Assembly (NCBI GenBank): GCA_021771035.1
Contig: JAETPU010000001.1
Coordinates: 124,001-188,000 of the forward strand
From: Marvinbryantia formatexigens
Lineage (GTDB): Bacteria > Bacillota > Clostridia > Oscillospirales > Ruminococcaceae
Length of the DNA stretch: 64,000 nt
Direction: 5' to 3'
Part shown: positions 8,955 to 16,914 of the stretch, piece after piece
Layout of the letters: every line of letters begins with the position of its first letter
Position numbering within the stretch: the stretch's first letter is position 1
Translations under genes and position numbers: made by a program
The notes under the pieces: generated by a model
What the model saw: only the letters and a program-made list of their open reading frames with translations
Told to the model about the DNA's origin: nothing
Databases searched by the model: none

Positions 8955-11366
8955 TTACACGCGCGCCCTTTTGTGCAGGGCGTTGCCCTCCTGATAGGGA
9001 CGCAGCAGCATGAACAGGAGGAAAGCGGTGATGGCCAGCGCGAAGAGAGTTCCCGCGGGATTTCCCTGCCCGGTAAACAGAAGGCCCAGCTGGTAGACAA
9101 CCAAGGAGACGGCATAGGCAAAGCCGCACTGGTATCCAATGGCGAACAACGTCCACTTTGCGCTGTTCATTTCCCGTTTGATGGCCCCCATTGCGGCGAA
9201 GCACGGAGCGCACAGGAGATTGAAAATCAGGAAGGAATAGGCGGCAAGAGGAGTGAAAACCTCCCGCATATTTGCCCAAATCTGCCAGCCGTTCTCCGCA
9301 ACTTCGTCAAGTCCGCCGAACAGGACGCCAAAGGTGCTCACAACGTTTTCCTTGGCAATCAGGCCGGTGATTGTGGCCACAGTGCCCTGCCAATGGCCCC
9401 AGCCGAGCGGGATAAACACAGGGGCTATCCAGCCTCCGATGACAGCCAGGATGGAGTGGTTGAGATCCTCTACCATACCGAAGCTTCCGTTTTCAAAGCC
9501 AAAGCCCTGCAGGAACCACAGGATGACAGCGGACAGCAGAATGATGGTCCCAGCCTTTTTAATGAAGGAGAAGCCGCGCTCCCACATGGAACGGAGCACG
9601 TTGGAAACAGTGGGCCAATGGTATGCGGGCAGTTCCATGACAAAGGGAGCCGGATCCCCTGCGAACATCCGGGTTTTTTTCAGAATGATACCGGAGACGA
9701 TGATGGCGGCGATCCCGACGAAGTAGGCGCTGGGCGCAACCCACCAGGCGCCTCCAAACAGCGCGCCGGCAATGAGGGCGATAATGGGGAGCTTTGCTCC
9801 ACAGGGAATGAATGTGGTGGTCATAATGGTCATCTTGCGGTCGCGGTCGTTCTCAATGGTCCGGGAGGCCATGATTCCCGGCACACCGCAGCCGGTACCG
9901 ATGAGCATGGGAATAAACGATTTGCCGGACAGCCCGAATTTGCGAAAGATACGGTCCATCACAAAGGCAATACGGGCCATATAGCCGCAGCTTTCCAAAA
10001 AGGCCAGGAACAAAAACAGCACAAGCATCTGCGGGACAAATCCCAGCACCGCGCCGACGCCGCCCACAATCCCGTTTAAAATCAGCCCCTTGAGCCAATC
10101 AGCGCAGTTGACGGCATCCAGCCCGTTTTCCACCAATACCGGGATTCCCGGCACCCATACGCCGTATTGGGCCGGATCCGGCTCCTCGATTTCGGCGGCC
10201 TTGCGATAGCTCTCGTATGTAACCGGAATTTCCGCTTCCACGTTGCCCTCATCATCATAGAGATAGGCTGTGGCGGTGAGGCCAGCGGCGGATTCAGGGC
10301 TGACGCCGGCGTTTTCTGCCGCGGCTTCAAAGGCCTGTACTATCGCACCGGGTTCCGTATAGGCCTCGCTTGCCTCTTCATAGGCGGAGGAACCGATTCC
10401 AAACAGGTGCCAGCCGTCTCCGAACACGCCGTCGTTGGCCCAATCGGTCGCCCAGGTTCCCACAGTGGTGACGGACACAAAATAGACGACAAACATCACG
10501 ACCGCAAAGATGGGAAGCGCCAGCCAGCGGTTTGTTACCACCCGGTCAATTTTATCAGAGGGCGACAGTTTTCCCCGGTTCTTTTTGTGGTAGCAGCCCT
10601 TGATGATGGAGGCAATATACAGGTACCTCTCGTTGGTGATGATGCTTTCGGCGTCATCGTCCAGTTCCTGTTCGGCGGCCTGGATATCTTCCCCGATGTG
10701 TGCGAGAATTTCCTGGCTCAGCTTGAGCTGTTCCAGCACTTTTTCATCCCGCTCGAAAATTTTAATGGCGTACCAGCGCTGCTGCTCCTCGGGCAGATGG
10801 TGAACCGCCGCTTCTTCGATATGGGCTATGGCGTGTTCCACCGCCCCGCTGAAGCTGTGCTGAGGAACTGTCTTCGTGGTTTTTGCCGCCTGGATTGCGG
10901 CTTCGGCCGCCTCCAGAATTCCGGTTCCCTTCAGAGCCGAAATTTCAACCACCGCACACCCAAGCTGACGGGAGAGCTCCGGAATATTGATCGTATCGCC
11001 GTTTTTTTGTACCACATCCATCATGTTGACGGCAACTACAACCGGAATTCCCAACTCCGTGAGCTGGGTGGTGAGATACAGGTTGCGTTCCAGGTTTGTG
11101 CCGTCGATAATATTGAGAATGGCATCCGGGCGCTCATGGATTAGATAGTTTCTGGCGACCACTTCCTCCAGGGTGTATGGGGAAAGAGAATAAGTGCCAG
11201 GCAAATCTGTGATAATTACATCGTCATGGCGCTTGAGCTTCCCCTCCTTCTTCTCCACAGTTACGCCCGGCCAGTTGCCGACAAACTGGTTGGAACCTGT
11301 TAACGCGTTGAACAGAGTTGTCTTTCCGCTGTTTGGGTTGCCCGCAAGGGCGATTCTCAATTCCAC
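8955..11366 (-). CDS. feoB: ferrous iron transporter FeoB
   Basis: 803 residues: cytosolic G domain followed by a polytopic permease that imports Fe2+. G motifs: GNPNSGKT (10-17), DLPG (54-57), NMMD (114-117), SALKG (143-147). A helical GDI-like spacer reaches about 275, the first membrane helix is about 283-302, and the two Gate domains follow with the cysteine motif SCGYMARIAFVMD and GTGCGVPG. It is longer than usual because of a hydrophilic stretch of about 80 residues (about 325-405) in the first outer loop (see findings). Preceded by feoA at 63 bases, with a DtxR-like box in that gap, and followed by the Cys-rich membrane protein. Expected to be repressed by iron through the DtxR-type regulator at 12497. 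Confidence 0.97.
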   Translation of the reverse strand: MELRIALAGNPNSGKTTLFNALTGSNQFVGNWPGVTVEKKEGKLKRHDDVIITDLPGTYSLSPYTLEEVVARNYLIHERPDAILNIIDGTNLERNLYLTTQLTELGIPVVVAVNMMDVVQKNGDTINIPELSRQLGCAVVEISALKGTGILEAAEAAIQAAKTTKTVPQHSFSGAVEHAIAHIEEAAVHHLPEEQQRWYAIKIFERDEKVLEQLKLSQEILAHIGEDIQAAEQELDDDAESIITNERYLYIASIIKGCYHKKNRGKLSPSDKIDRVVTNRWLALPIFAVVMFVVYFVSVTTVGTWATDWANDGVFGDGWHLFGIGSSAYEEASEAYTEPGAIVQAFEAAAENAGVSPESAAGLTATAYLYDDEGNVEAEIPVTYESYRKAAEIEEPDPAQYGVWVPGIPVLVENGLDAVNCADWLKGLILNGIVGGVGAVLGFVPQMLVLFLFLAFLESCGYMARIAFVMDRIFRKFGLSGKSFIPMLIGTGCGVPGIMASRTIENDRDRKMTIMTTTFIPCGAKLPIIALIAGALFGGAWWVAPSAYFVGIAAIIVSGIILKKTRMFAGDPAPFVMELPAYHWPTVSNVLRSMWERGFSFIKKAGTIILLSAVILWFLQGFGFENGSFGMVEDLNHSILAVIGGWIAPVFIPLGWGHWQGTVATITGLIAKENVVSTFGVLFGGLDEVAENGWQIWANMREVFTPLAAYSFLIFNLLCAPCFAAMGAIKREMNSAKWTLFAIGYQCGFAYAVSLVVYQLGLLFTGQGNPAGTLFALAITAFLLFMLLRPYQEGNALHKRARV

Positions 11367-11392
11367 TGTCTATCTTCCCCTCTTTTACTGAA

Positions 11393-11406
11393 TTAGTCTA
11401 AACTAA
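11393..11406. promoter_or_regulatory. DtxR-like operator between feoA and feoB
   Basis: TTAGTCTAAACTAA, a near-palindrome (TTAGT..TA..ACTAA), 26 bases upstream of feoB. It matches the two boxes at 12181 and 12206 and resembles DtxR/IdeR iron boxes. Its position inside the operon suggests that feoB may also have its own iron-controlled promoter. Confidence 0.65.
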
Positions 11407-11429
11407 CCTGTGCGTTTAAAAAATGGTGG

Positions 11430-11651
11430 CTATTGCACCTCAACCATTTGGGCATCGGCTTTGCGCAGGGATAATTCGTATCCGCGCACGGTCACCTCGA
11501 TGGGATCCCCTAACGGCGCCACCTTTCGCACATGGACCTGGGTTCCCTTCGTGAGCCCCATATCCATAATTCTGCGCTTTACAGCCCCTTCGCCATGGAG
11601 CTTCACGATGGTGACAGTGCTGCCAATTGGTACCTCTTTGAGCGTTTTCAT
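11430..11651 (-). CDS. feoA: FeoA family protein
   Basis: 73 residues, one SH3-like FeoA domain: VPIGSTVTIVKLHGEGAVKRR, then MDMGLTKGTQVHVRKVAPLGDP and VTVRGYELSLRKADAQMVEV. FeoA is a cytosolic partner thought to modulate FeoB. The start at 11651 (MKTLKEV) has AAGGAAGGA upstream; longer readings to 11858 would extend into sequence with no FeoA similarity. It is the second of two FeoA copies here and is the one next to feoB. Confidence 0.93.
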   Translation of the reverse strand: MKTLKEVPIGSTVTIVKLHGEGAVKRRIMDMGLTKGTQVHVRKVAPLGDPIEVTVRGYELSLRKADAQMVEVQ

Positions 11652-11698
11652 AAAAATCCTTCCTTTCCGGGAATTATTGCCGATGGATGCCGGTGCAA

Positions 11699-11914
11699 TT
11701 AGCGCCGGCGCCTGACAGGTTTGAAGCGCGCAGCCTGCGAGTCCGCCGCGGCATCTACTGCGCGTGACGGTGCGTTTGCGGGCAGAGCAACAGGATGATG
11801 CAGCTGCCCTGTATCCGCGGCGGGAGCAGCTGCCGCACCCCCGGGCTGTGAAAGGCACGGGTACGGCAAGCCCGCTGAGCAGACGGGAAAGCTTTTGGCA
11901 GCTGCGCTTTGCAT
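11699..11914 (-). CDS. small Ala/Pro-rich open frame, doubtful gene
   Basis: An open frame of about 71 residues starting GTG ATG 2 bases after the upstream feoA stop (TAG at 11922-11920). It is rich in Ala, Pro, Ser and Arg, has two cysteines (FPVCSAGLPYPCLS) and a basic end (FKPVRRRR). I recognise no family. There is no good ribosome binding site; only coupling to the upstream feoA could start it. It may simply be spacer sequence, which in GC-rich DNA often stays open. Confidence 0.25.
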   Translation of the reverse strand: MQSAAAKSFPVCSAGLPYPCLSQPGGAAAAPAADTGQLHHPVALPANAPSRAVDAAADSQAARFKPVRRRR

Positions 11915-11919
11915 CACGC

Positions 11920-12132
11920 CTATATCATGATTTTGCCAGCCATTTCGCGGCTGATTGCCACGCGGGACTCCTTGACATTGACGATTAAATTTCCGCCCAT
12001 GGTAGAAATGATGGTCACGTTTCCCCCGGTGACAAAACCGAGATTTTCCAGATGTGCCCGAACCTGAGGATTTCCGCCGATTTTTTTAATAATGGCTTCT
12101 TCCCCGATATTTGCTAATGTTAGCGGCATCAT
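11920..12132 (-). CDS. feoA: FeoA family protein (second copy)
   Basis: 70 residues, first gene of the feo operon. It shows the FeoA pattern LANIGEEAIIKKIGGNPQVR, then LENLGFVTGGNVTIISTMGG and VKESRVAISREMAGKIMI. AAGGAGTGACAC stands just before the ATG pair at 12132/12129. Two operator boxes lie 49-88 bases upstream. Clostridial feo operons often have two or more FeoA genes; why both are kept is unknown. Confidence 0.92.
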   Translation of the reverse strand: MMPLTLANIGEEAIIKKIGGNPQVRAHLENLGFVTGGNVTIISTMGGNLIVNVKESRVAISREMAGKIMI

Positions 12133-12180
12133 GTGTCACTCCTTGCCTTTCCTCTGCTGGTGTGCAGCTGTCGTTATCCG

Positions 12181-12220
12181 TTAGCTTAAACTAACCAATA
12201 TTATGTTAGCTCAAACTAAC
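12181..12220. promoter_or_regulatory. two tandem DtxR-like operators of the feo operon
   Basis: Box 1 is TTAGCTTAAACTAA (12181-12194), box 2 GTTAGCTCAAACTAAC (12205-12220); centres are 25 bases apart. Both are imperfect palindromes of the TTAG-N6-CTAA type and agree with the third box at 11393. They sit in the divergent region between feoA and the DtxR-type gene, so the regulator probably controls feo here and perhaps itself. Confidence 0.75.
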
Positions 12221-12304
12221 TCTCCTGTCAAGTGGGAATTCAAAATTTTTCCTCTCTGGTTTTCCGGAACCAGAATTGGCAAAAGAAACAAAATCTTTCC
12301 CGAC

Positions 12305-12334
12305 TTGAAATTTCGTTTGGATGTATGCTACACT
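12305..12334 (+). promoter_or_regulatory. possible promoter of the DtxR-type regulator gene
   Basis: TTGAAA (12305-12310), 18-base spacer, TACACT (12329-12334), in an AT-rich stretch followed by TATACTATAA. About 165 bases upstream of the start codon, leaving a rather long leader. Confidence 0.4.
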
Positions 12335-12496
12335 ATACTATAAACAACGGTTTGGGTACTATCTTAGGGAATGTTTTTCTGTGCAAGAAGGGGTTCCCAG
12401 TGCTGCGGGCAGCCCGCGGCCGGAAGAGTATGGCGCAGCTCGTCAGCGCCACGGGAGATAAACCGAGAATTTACAAAAGAAACGGGATGATAGGCA

Positions 12497-12871
12497 ATGA
12501 AAATACAGGAATCGGCTGAAAATTATTTGGAAACTATCTTGATTTTGCAGCGCCGCAAGGGAGAGGTCCGTTCGATCGATATTGTAAATGAACTGGAGTT
12601 TTCGAAGCCCAGTGTCAGTGTTGCGATGAAGAACCTCCGGGAAAACGGGCTGATCGAAATGAGCCCGGATGGATATATTACCCTGTTGGAGGGCGGACGG
12701 GAGATTGCGGAGCGCATCTATGAACGGCATACCCTGTTGGCGGACTGGCTGACCGCGCTGGGGGTGGATCCCCAGGTGGCGACGGAGGATGCCTGCCGGA
12801 TGGAGCACGTGATCAGCGCGGAGAGCTTTGAAGCCATCAAGGCCCATGCGACAAAAAAATCCGCCCGGTGA
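12497..12871 (+). CDS. DtxR/MntR family metal-dependent transcriptional regulator
   Basis: 124 residues: winged helix (about 1-62; VNELEFSKPSVSVAMKNLRE as the recognition region) and metal-binding/dimerisation domain with no C-terminal SH3 domain. Metal ligands typical of the family are visible: H78 (ERHTLL), C100, E103 and H104 in ACRMEHV. Divergent from feo, with two operators between. I infer an iron-sensing repressor (IdeR/DtxR role) because of the feo context; a manganese sensor cannot be excluded as mntP lies in this window at 48 kb. A Rho-independent terminator is about 145 bases downstream. Confidence 0.92.
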   Translation: MKIQESAENYLETILILQRRKGEVRSIDIVNELEFSKPSVSVAMKNLRENGLIEMSPDGYITLLEGGREIAERIYERHTLLADWLTALGVDPQVATEDACRMEHVISAESFEAIKAHATKKSAR

Positions 12872-13016
12872 CACACAGGCTGCCGGAAAATGATGCCAAA
12901 ACGTAAGACGGCTGGGAAATGCGTTCATAAAACGGGTTGTGAAGCGATTGGTTGGGCTGTCCAAGGCTATCACGGCAGGGATATGCCGATAGGGATTAGA
13001 TAATGAATCATAACGG

Positions 13017-13046
13017 AGAGAGCCGGTGGAAACCCACCGGCTCTCC
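13017..13046 (+). terminator. terminator after the DtxR-type gene
   Basis: Stem GAGAGCCGGTGG / CCACCGGCTCTC with loop AAAC-like centre, then TTATTTG. No gene is seen between 12872 and this hairpin. Confidence 0.7.
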
Positions 13047-13103
13047 TTATTTGACTGTTTCCATGAAATTTTACAGCGATTCATCAAATAAACTCAATAG
13101 AAC

Positions 13104-13128
13104 TGTAACGAAACTCTGGTTTTGGTCT
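13104..13128 (+). promoter_or_regulatory. possible ECF-type promoter
   Basis: TGTAAC at 13104-13109 and GTCT at 13125-13128, spaced about 15-16 bases, resemble the AAC -35 and CGTC-like -10 elements of ECF sigma promoters. It stands 33 bases before the ECF sigma start, as expected for autoregulation. Pattern match only. Confidence 0.4.
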
Positions 13129-13160
13129 CCTATCATTTGTAACGAAAGGAGGAGAAGCCC

Positions 13161-13646
13161 ATGCCGCCGGATATGAAGGATATTTATGAAGGATACGCCA
13201 AGGCGGTTTACCGATATCTTTTCTGCCTGAGCGGGGATCCGGAAATATCAGAGGAGTTGGCCCAGGAGACTTTTTACCAGGCGGCAAAGGCAATTTCATC
13301 CTTTCGCGGGGATTGCAAGCCCTTTGCATGGCTGTGCCAAATTGCCAAACACCTGTGGTACCGAGAGCTCAAACGCCGTTCCCGGGGGGATTTATCGTTG
13401 GAGGAGCAGGGAGAATACCCCTGCGGCACCAACCTGGAAGACGAGCTGATTCTGCAGGAAGACAGGCGGGAACTGTACCGCCGGATTCAAGAATTGGATC
13501 AGCCGTTCCGGCAGGTAGTCAGGCTGAGAATTACAGGCGAGCTTTCCTTTTCTGAAATTGGCCAGATTCTGGGTCACTCTGAAACCTGGGCACGGGTGAA
13601 TTTTTACCGTGCCAAACAAAAATTGATGAAGGGAGAACCGATATGA
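13161..13646 (+). CDS. ECF (sigma-70 family) RNA polymerase sigma factor
   Basis: 161 residues. Region 2 is at about 8-75 (AVYRYLFCLSGDPEISEELAQETFYQAAKAI, FRGDCKPFAWLCQIAKHLWYREL), region 4 about 100-158 (IQELDQPFRQVVRLRITGELSFSEIGQILGHSETWARVNFYRAKQKL). AAGGAGGAG is upstream of the ATG at 13161; an internal ATG at 13173 is also possible. Overlaps the anti-sigma gene by 4 bases (ATGA). Target genes are unknown. Typical of stress or envelope-sensing ECF pairs. Confidence 0.93.
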   Translation: MPPDMKDIYEGYAKAVYRYLFCLSGDPEISEELAQETFYQAAKAISSFRGDCKPFAWLCQIAKHLWYRELKRRSRGDLSLEEQGEYPCGTNLEDELILQEDRRELYRRIQELDQPFRQVVRLRITGELSFSEIGQILGHSETWARVNFYRAKQKLMKGEPI

Positions 13647-14290
13647 AACAAGACCTGCCCTGCTGCATTGTGCAGGATCTGCTCCCCGGCTGCCTGGACG
13701 GCGTAGCCAGTGAAGAGACCTGCCAGCTGATCCGGGAGCACCTGGAAAATTGTCCCCAATGCAGGGAGCTCAGCGAGGAGTTCCAGTCCCCCCTTCCCAC
13801 AGCAGCGCAGCGGGAAGCCAAGGACTTTGGGGATTTTTTAAAACGTGTGAAATGGAAAAACTGGCTGATCGGCGTTTTATGTACCCTGGCGGTAACGGGG
13901 AGCCTTTTAGGAGCCTATATTCTCCTGTTTGTGGAACCGTTTTGCGTCTTTTCCCCATCTGAGCCTGCGGAAATCCATGTATTCCAAACGGCTCAGGATG
14001 AGCTGAACCTTTCGGTGGCACTGCCCCAGGGGGCGTGGTACCAAACGTTTGTGACTGAGAATGTTTATAACGAAAGCCACACGGAATATGAACTGATGGT
14101 GCAGCTCAAACGTCCCCTTCTGAGCTGGCCGAAAAATTCCGAAGAGACCTGCAGCTGGGTGATTTCTCTCATCTCCATGGAGGACGGTGACGGCGCAGAA
14201 CTTACCAAGGTATATCTTCAGGGAGCCCAGAGTGACGACAGGCGGCTCCTATGGGCTCCGGGGATGGAAATTGACGATCAGCTTCCCTGA
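13643..14290 (+). CDS. membrane-anchored zinc-finger anti-sigma factor
   Basis: 215 residues. N-terminal ZAS motif H33-x3-C37-x2-C40 (REHLENCPQC), with more cysteines before it (C7, C8, C17, C27). One membrane helix at about 74-97, then an external domain of about 115 residues that I do not recognise and that should sense the signal. Start overlaps the sigma stop (ATGA), so the two are made together. It should hold the ECF sigma factor inactive at the membrane. Confidence 0.88.
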   Translation: MKQDLPCCIVQDLLPGCLDGVASEETCQLIREHLENCPQCRELSEEFQSPLPTAAQREAKDFGDFLKRVKWKNWLIGVLCTLAVTGSLLGAYILLFVEPFCVFSPSEPAEIHVFQTAQDELNLSVALPQGAWYQTFVTENVYNESHTEYELMVQLKRPLLSWPKNSEETCSWVISLISMEDGDGAELTKVYLQGAQSDDRRLLWAPGMEIDDQLP

Positions 14291-14442
14291 GCGTTCTTCA
14301 GTGAGAATTTCCGGCAGCGCCGAACGTTTCGTCACCCCTAACATGGGCATTGTGCCGGCTGCTGCGCAACAGGTACAGAGGATCCAGGCCTTTCCCGGCG
14401 CATCCGGGGATTACCCTCCCGCACAGCACAGTCAGCCGTATA

Positions 14443-14477
14443 AAAAAGGAAACCAGCTGAGGCAGGTTTCCTTTTTT
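14443..14477 (+). terminator. terminator after the ECF sigma/anti-sigma operon
   Basis: AAAAAGGAAACC, loop AGCTGAGGCA, GGTTTCCTTTTTTT. The 14291-14600 spacer holds nothing else I recognise. Confidence 0.8.
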
Positions 14478-14604
14478 TGCGGGCTCAGTGAAAGCAGCCC
14501 CACCTACTGTCCGGCCGGAAAACAAACGCATTTCCCCATATTCGCATAACAGCGCAAACGGAATCTGAATGAAGAATCTGGATCAAAAATCTTCAGCAAT
14601 GCTC

Positions 14605-14633
14605 TTGACACAGCTGATACAACTGTATATACT
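14605..14633 (+). promoter_or_regulatory. SigA-type promoter of the GntR-ABC operon
   Basis: TTGACA (14605-14610), 17-base spacer, TATACT (14628-14633): near-consensus. The spacer and -10 carry the repeated ACTGTATAT motif (14622-14630 and 14632-14640), a likely binding site for the GntR-type repressor encoded next, as in YtrA-type autoregulation. Confidence 0.8.
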
Positions 14634-14653
14634 GTATATGAACAGTAAAGAAG

Positions 14654-15037
14654 GTGATCACCATCAACATTTTTATCAGCAATGCAAGCAGCCAGCCGAT
14701 CTATGACCAAATTTACTCTCAGATTAAGGCACTGATTATTTCCGGTGAGCTGCAAACAGGAGAACCCCTGCCCTCTATCCGGAATTTGGCGAAGGATTTG
14801 CGCATCAGTGTAATTACCACCAAGCGGGCTTATGATGAACTGGAACGGGAAGGATTTATCAATTCCGTTGCGGGAAAGGGCTGCTTTGTGGCGGAAAAAA
14901 ATGTGGAGCTCATCCGGGAGATGAATCTGAAAAAAATTGAAGAGGCCATGCTGGAGATTATTCAGCTGGCGGCAGCCTGTTCCCTGAGCCGGCAGGATCT
15001 GGCCCAGATGTATGACTGCCTGACCAAGGAGGAATAA
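14654..15037 (+). CDS. GntR family (YtrA-type) transcriptional regulator
   Basis: 127 residues: N-terminal winged helix (PIYDQIYSQIKALIISGELQ, PLPSIRNLAKDLRISVITTKRAYDELEREGFI) and a short C-terminal helical segment, the size of the YtrA subfamily, which lacks an effector domain. Start is GTG at 14654 with AAAGAAGG upstream. Followed 6 bases later by an ABC ATPase and its permease; YtrA proteins usually repress such ABC operons and respond to cell-envelope stress, which is inference here. Confidence 0.9.
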   Translation: MITINIFISNASSQPIYDQIYSQIKALIISGELQTGEPLPSIRNLAKDLRISVITTKRAYDELEREGFINSVAGKGCFVAEKNVELIREMNLKKIEEAMLEIIQLAAACSLSRQDLAQMYDCLTKEE

Positions 15038-15043
15038 CCTAAG

Positions 15044-15907
15044 ATGAATGCAATCGAGATAAGAAATGTCACCAAGCGCTATCCGGATTTCTCGTTGGAG
15101 AATCTGAATCTGCGCCTTCCCAGCGGATGTATCCTGGGGCTGATTGGAGAAAATGGAGCGGGAAAAAGCACCACGATTAAGCTGATTCTCAATTTGATCC
15201 GCCGGGACAGCGGTGAAATTTTTGTGATGGGCAAAGAAATACAAAACGGGTTTGACAGTGTCCGGGAGGACATCGGGGTGGTATTGGACGAGGCCTATTT
15301 CCCCGAGAGCATTACGGCCAGACAAGTGAACGCCGTGATGAAGCGCACCTATAAAAAATGGGATGAAAGGGAATACTCTGCGCTGATTCGCAGGTTTTCC
15401 CTCCCCGAGGATAAGCCCTTCAAAAATTTTTCCCGTGGGATGAAAATGAAGCTGGCGATTGCGGTAGCGCTCTCCCACCATGCCAAGCTGCTCATCCTGG
15501 ACGAAGCCACCAGCGGGTTGGATCCCATTGTGCGGGACGAAATTGTGGATTTGTTCTATGAATTCACCCGCAAGGAGGATCATTCCATTCTCATCTCGTC
15601 CCATATTCTCAGCGATTTGGAGAAGCTGTGTGACTATGTGGCGTTCCTGCACCGGGGAAAGCTGCTTTTCTGCGAGGAAAAGGATCGGCTTTCAGAGCGT
15701 TTTCTAACGGTTTCCGGTACAAAAGCGCAGCTGGAATCCCTGGATAAGCAGGCCATATGCGGCGTACGGGAGACGGATTATGGAACCCAGGCGCTGATTG
15801 ATATGGAAAAGCTCACCAACGGCAGGCTGCCCGGCAACTGCAGAACCCAGCAGCCCACTCTGGAGGAGATTATTATATTTTTAGCCAAAGGAGGAAACTC
15901 GCTGTGA
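15044..15907 (+). CDS. ABC transporter ATP-binding protein
   Basis: 287 residues. Walker A GENGAGKST (35-43), signature FSRGMKMK (129-136; degenerate from LSGGQ in the way common to BcrA/YtrB-type ATPases), Walker B LLILDEA (149-155), and the switch His in ISSHIL. The C-terminal 70 residues follow the AAA core. Stop overlaps the permease start (GTGA). Partner of the permease at 15904; substrate unknown, drug or bacitracin-like efflux is a fair guess for this subfamily. Confidence 0.92.
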   Translation: MNAIEIRNVTKRYPDFSLENLNLRLPSGCILGLIGENGAGKSTTIKLILNLIRRDSGEIFVMGKEIQNGFDSVREDIGVVLDEAYFPESITARQVNAVMKRTYKKWDEREYSALIRRFSLPEDKPFKNFSRGMKMKLAIAVALSHHAKLLILDEATSGLDPIVRDEIVDLFYEFTRKEDHSILISSHILSDLEKLCDYVAFLHRGKLLFCEEKDRLSERFLTVSGTKAQLESLDKQAICGVRETDYGTQALIDMEKLTNGRLPGNCRTQQPTLEEIIIFLAKGGNSL

Positions 15908-16524
15908 GAGGACTGCTTTTAAAGGATTGGTTTATCATTTGGAAACAGTGCAAGTATATGCTGTTCATTCCCGTTCTCTTTTTTGTTGTGTCTCTTTTTC
16001 CCGGAAACGCTTTTTTCTCTCTTTTCCCTGCCCTGTTCTTGGCCATGTTTCCCATCACGGTGATGGGGCTGGATGAGCGAACGCACTGGGATCACTATGC
16101 GCTCACGATGCCCTATTCCCGCAGGGATATTGTTTTGAGCAAGTATCTGCTTTCCCTGATTTCCCTTGGAATCGGAGCTGTTTTCTACTTGGCGATAACT
16201 GTACTGGGCGCCCAGGGTTCGCCCAACTGGCAGAGCCTGAGCTATACGGTGTGTACTATCCTGGGGATTGGACTGCTGTATTCCGCAGTCATTTATCCGA
16301 TTTTGTTTCACTTCGGCGTAGAAAAAGGACGGATGTGGTTTTATCTCTCCGTGATTGTCATCTCAGCCGGTATCGGGGCTCTTGCCTCCCTCTCCGAGGA
16401 TTGGAGCAGCCAGATTCTCCAGCTCGTGGCGGCACACTGCTATCTCATCCCCATTGCAGGGCTGGCCCTGCTGGGGGTATCCGCTGCGGCATCCGTTAAA
16501 ATTTATTCCGCTAAGGAATTTTAG
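15904..16524 (+). CDS. ABC-2 type membrane permease
   Basis: 206 residues, about six membrane segments (about 16-36, 38-56, 80-102, 115-133, 140-160, 175-195). It opens with RGLLLKDWFIIWKQCK, typical of ABC-2 permeases of this class, and has DERTHWDHYALTMPYSRRDIVLSKYL in the first cytosolic loop. Start is GTG at 15904 inside the ATPase stop. Last gene of the GntR-ABC operon. Confidence 0.85.
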   Translation: MRGLLLKDWFIIWKQCKYMLFIPVLFFVVSLFPGNAFFSLFPALFLAMFPITVMGLDERTHWDHYALTMPYSRRDIVLSKYLLSLISLGIGAVFYLAITVLGAQGSPNWQSLSYTVCTILGIGLLYSAVIYPILFHFGVEKGRMWFYLSVIVISAGIGALASLSEDWSSQILQLVAAHCYLIPIAGLALLGVSAAASVKIYSAKEF

Positions 16525-16787
16525 TTGTCCCGGCGCTGGGAATTTCAGTGTATCTATGTTCAGCCAACGGCATCCGCGGCTTCATATGGGACCCTAGGAC
16601 GGCATGAGACGGTGCCGGCAGGAGTATGAGGATAACCCGGGACACGGTTTTTTTCCCCTGGATGGCTTGGGCTTCATGACACCGGGCGTCTTCCAGCGTT
16701 TGGGGCCGCAAACCGGCAGGCGCTTTGTGAAATACAGCCAAAGGCGTTTCGGGGCATTCGATGCCGGAACTGATACTGGCTCAATTC
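16525..16787. other. gene-less spacer
   Basis: No gene, RNA or repeat recognised; the hairpin that follows it (16788-16852) is the only structure. Confidence 0.5.
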
Positions 16788-16852
16788 AAAAACCTCCTTT
16801 GCTCCCGGATACAGCTATCGAACTGTATTCGGGTGGAGCAAACGGAGGTTTT
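16788..16852 (+). terminator. long hairpin, probable terminator of the ABC operon
   Basis: Arms AAAACCTCC...TGCTCCcGGATACAG and CTGTATTCGGGTGGAGCA...GGAGGTTTT with small internal bulges and loop CTATCGAA, then TATTTTTATT. About 265 bases after the permease stop, which is far for a terminator. Confidence 0.6.
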
Positions 16853-16914
16853 ATTTTTATTATGCAGATTGCACTTCGGTTCTGAGAAGGAAGCATCCGT
16901 ACACGGGTGTTGGC

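Noticed and set aside
12443..13087. 214-codon minus-strand frame
   Set aside because: Antisense to the DtxR-type gene and its terminator; no ribosome site.
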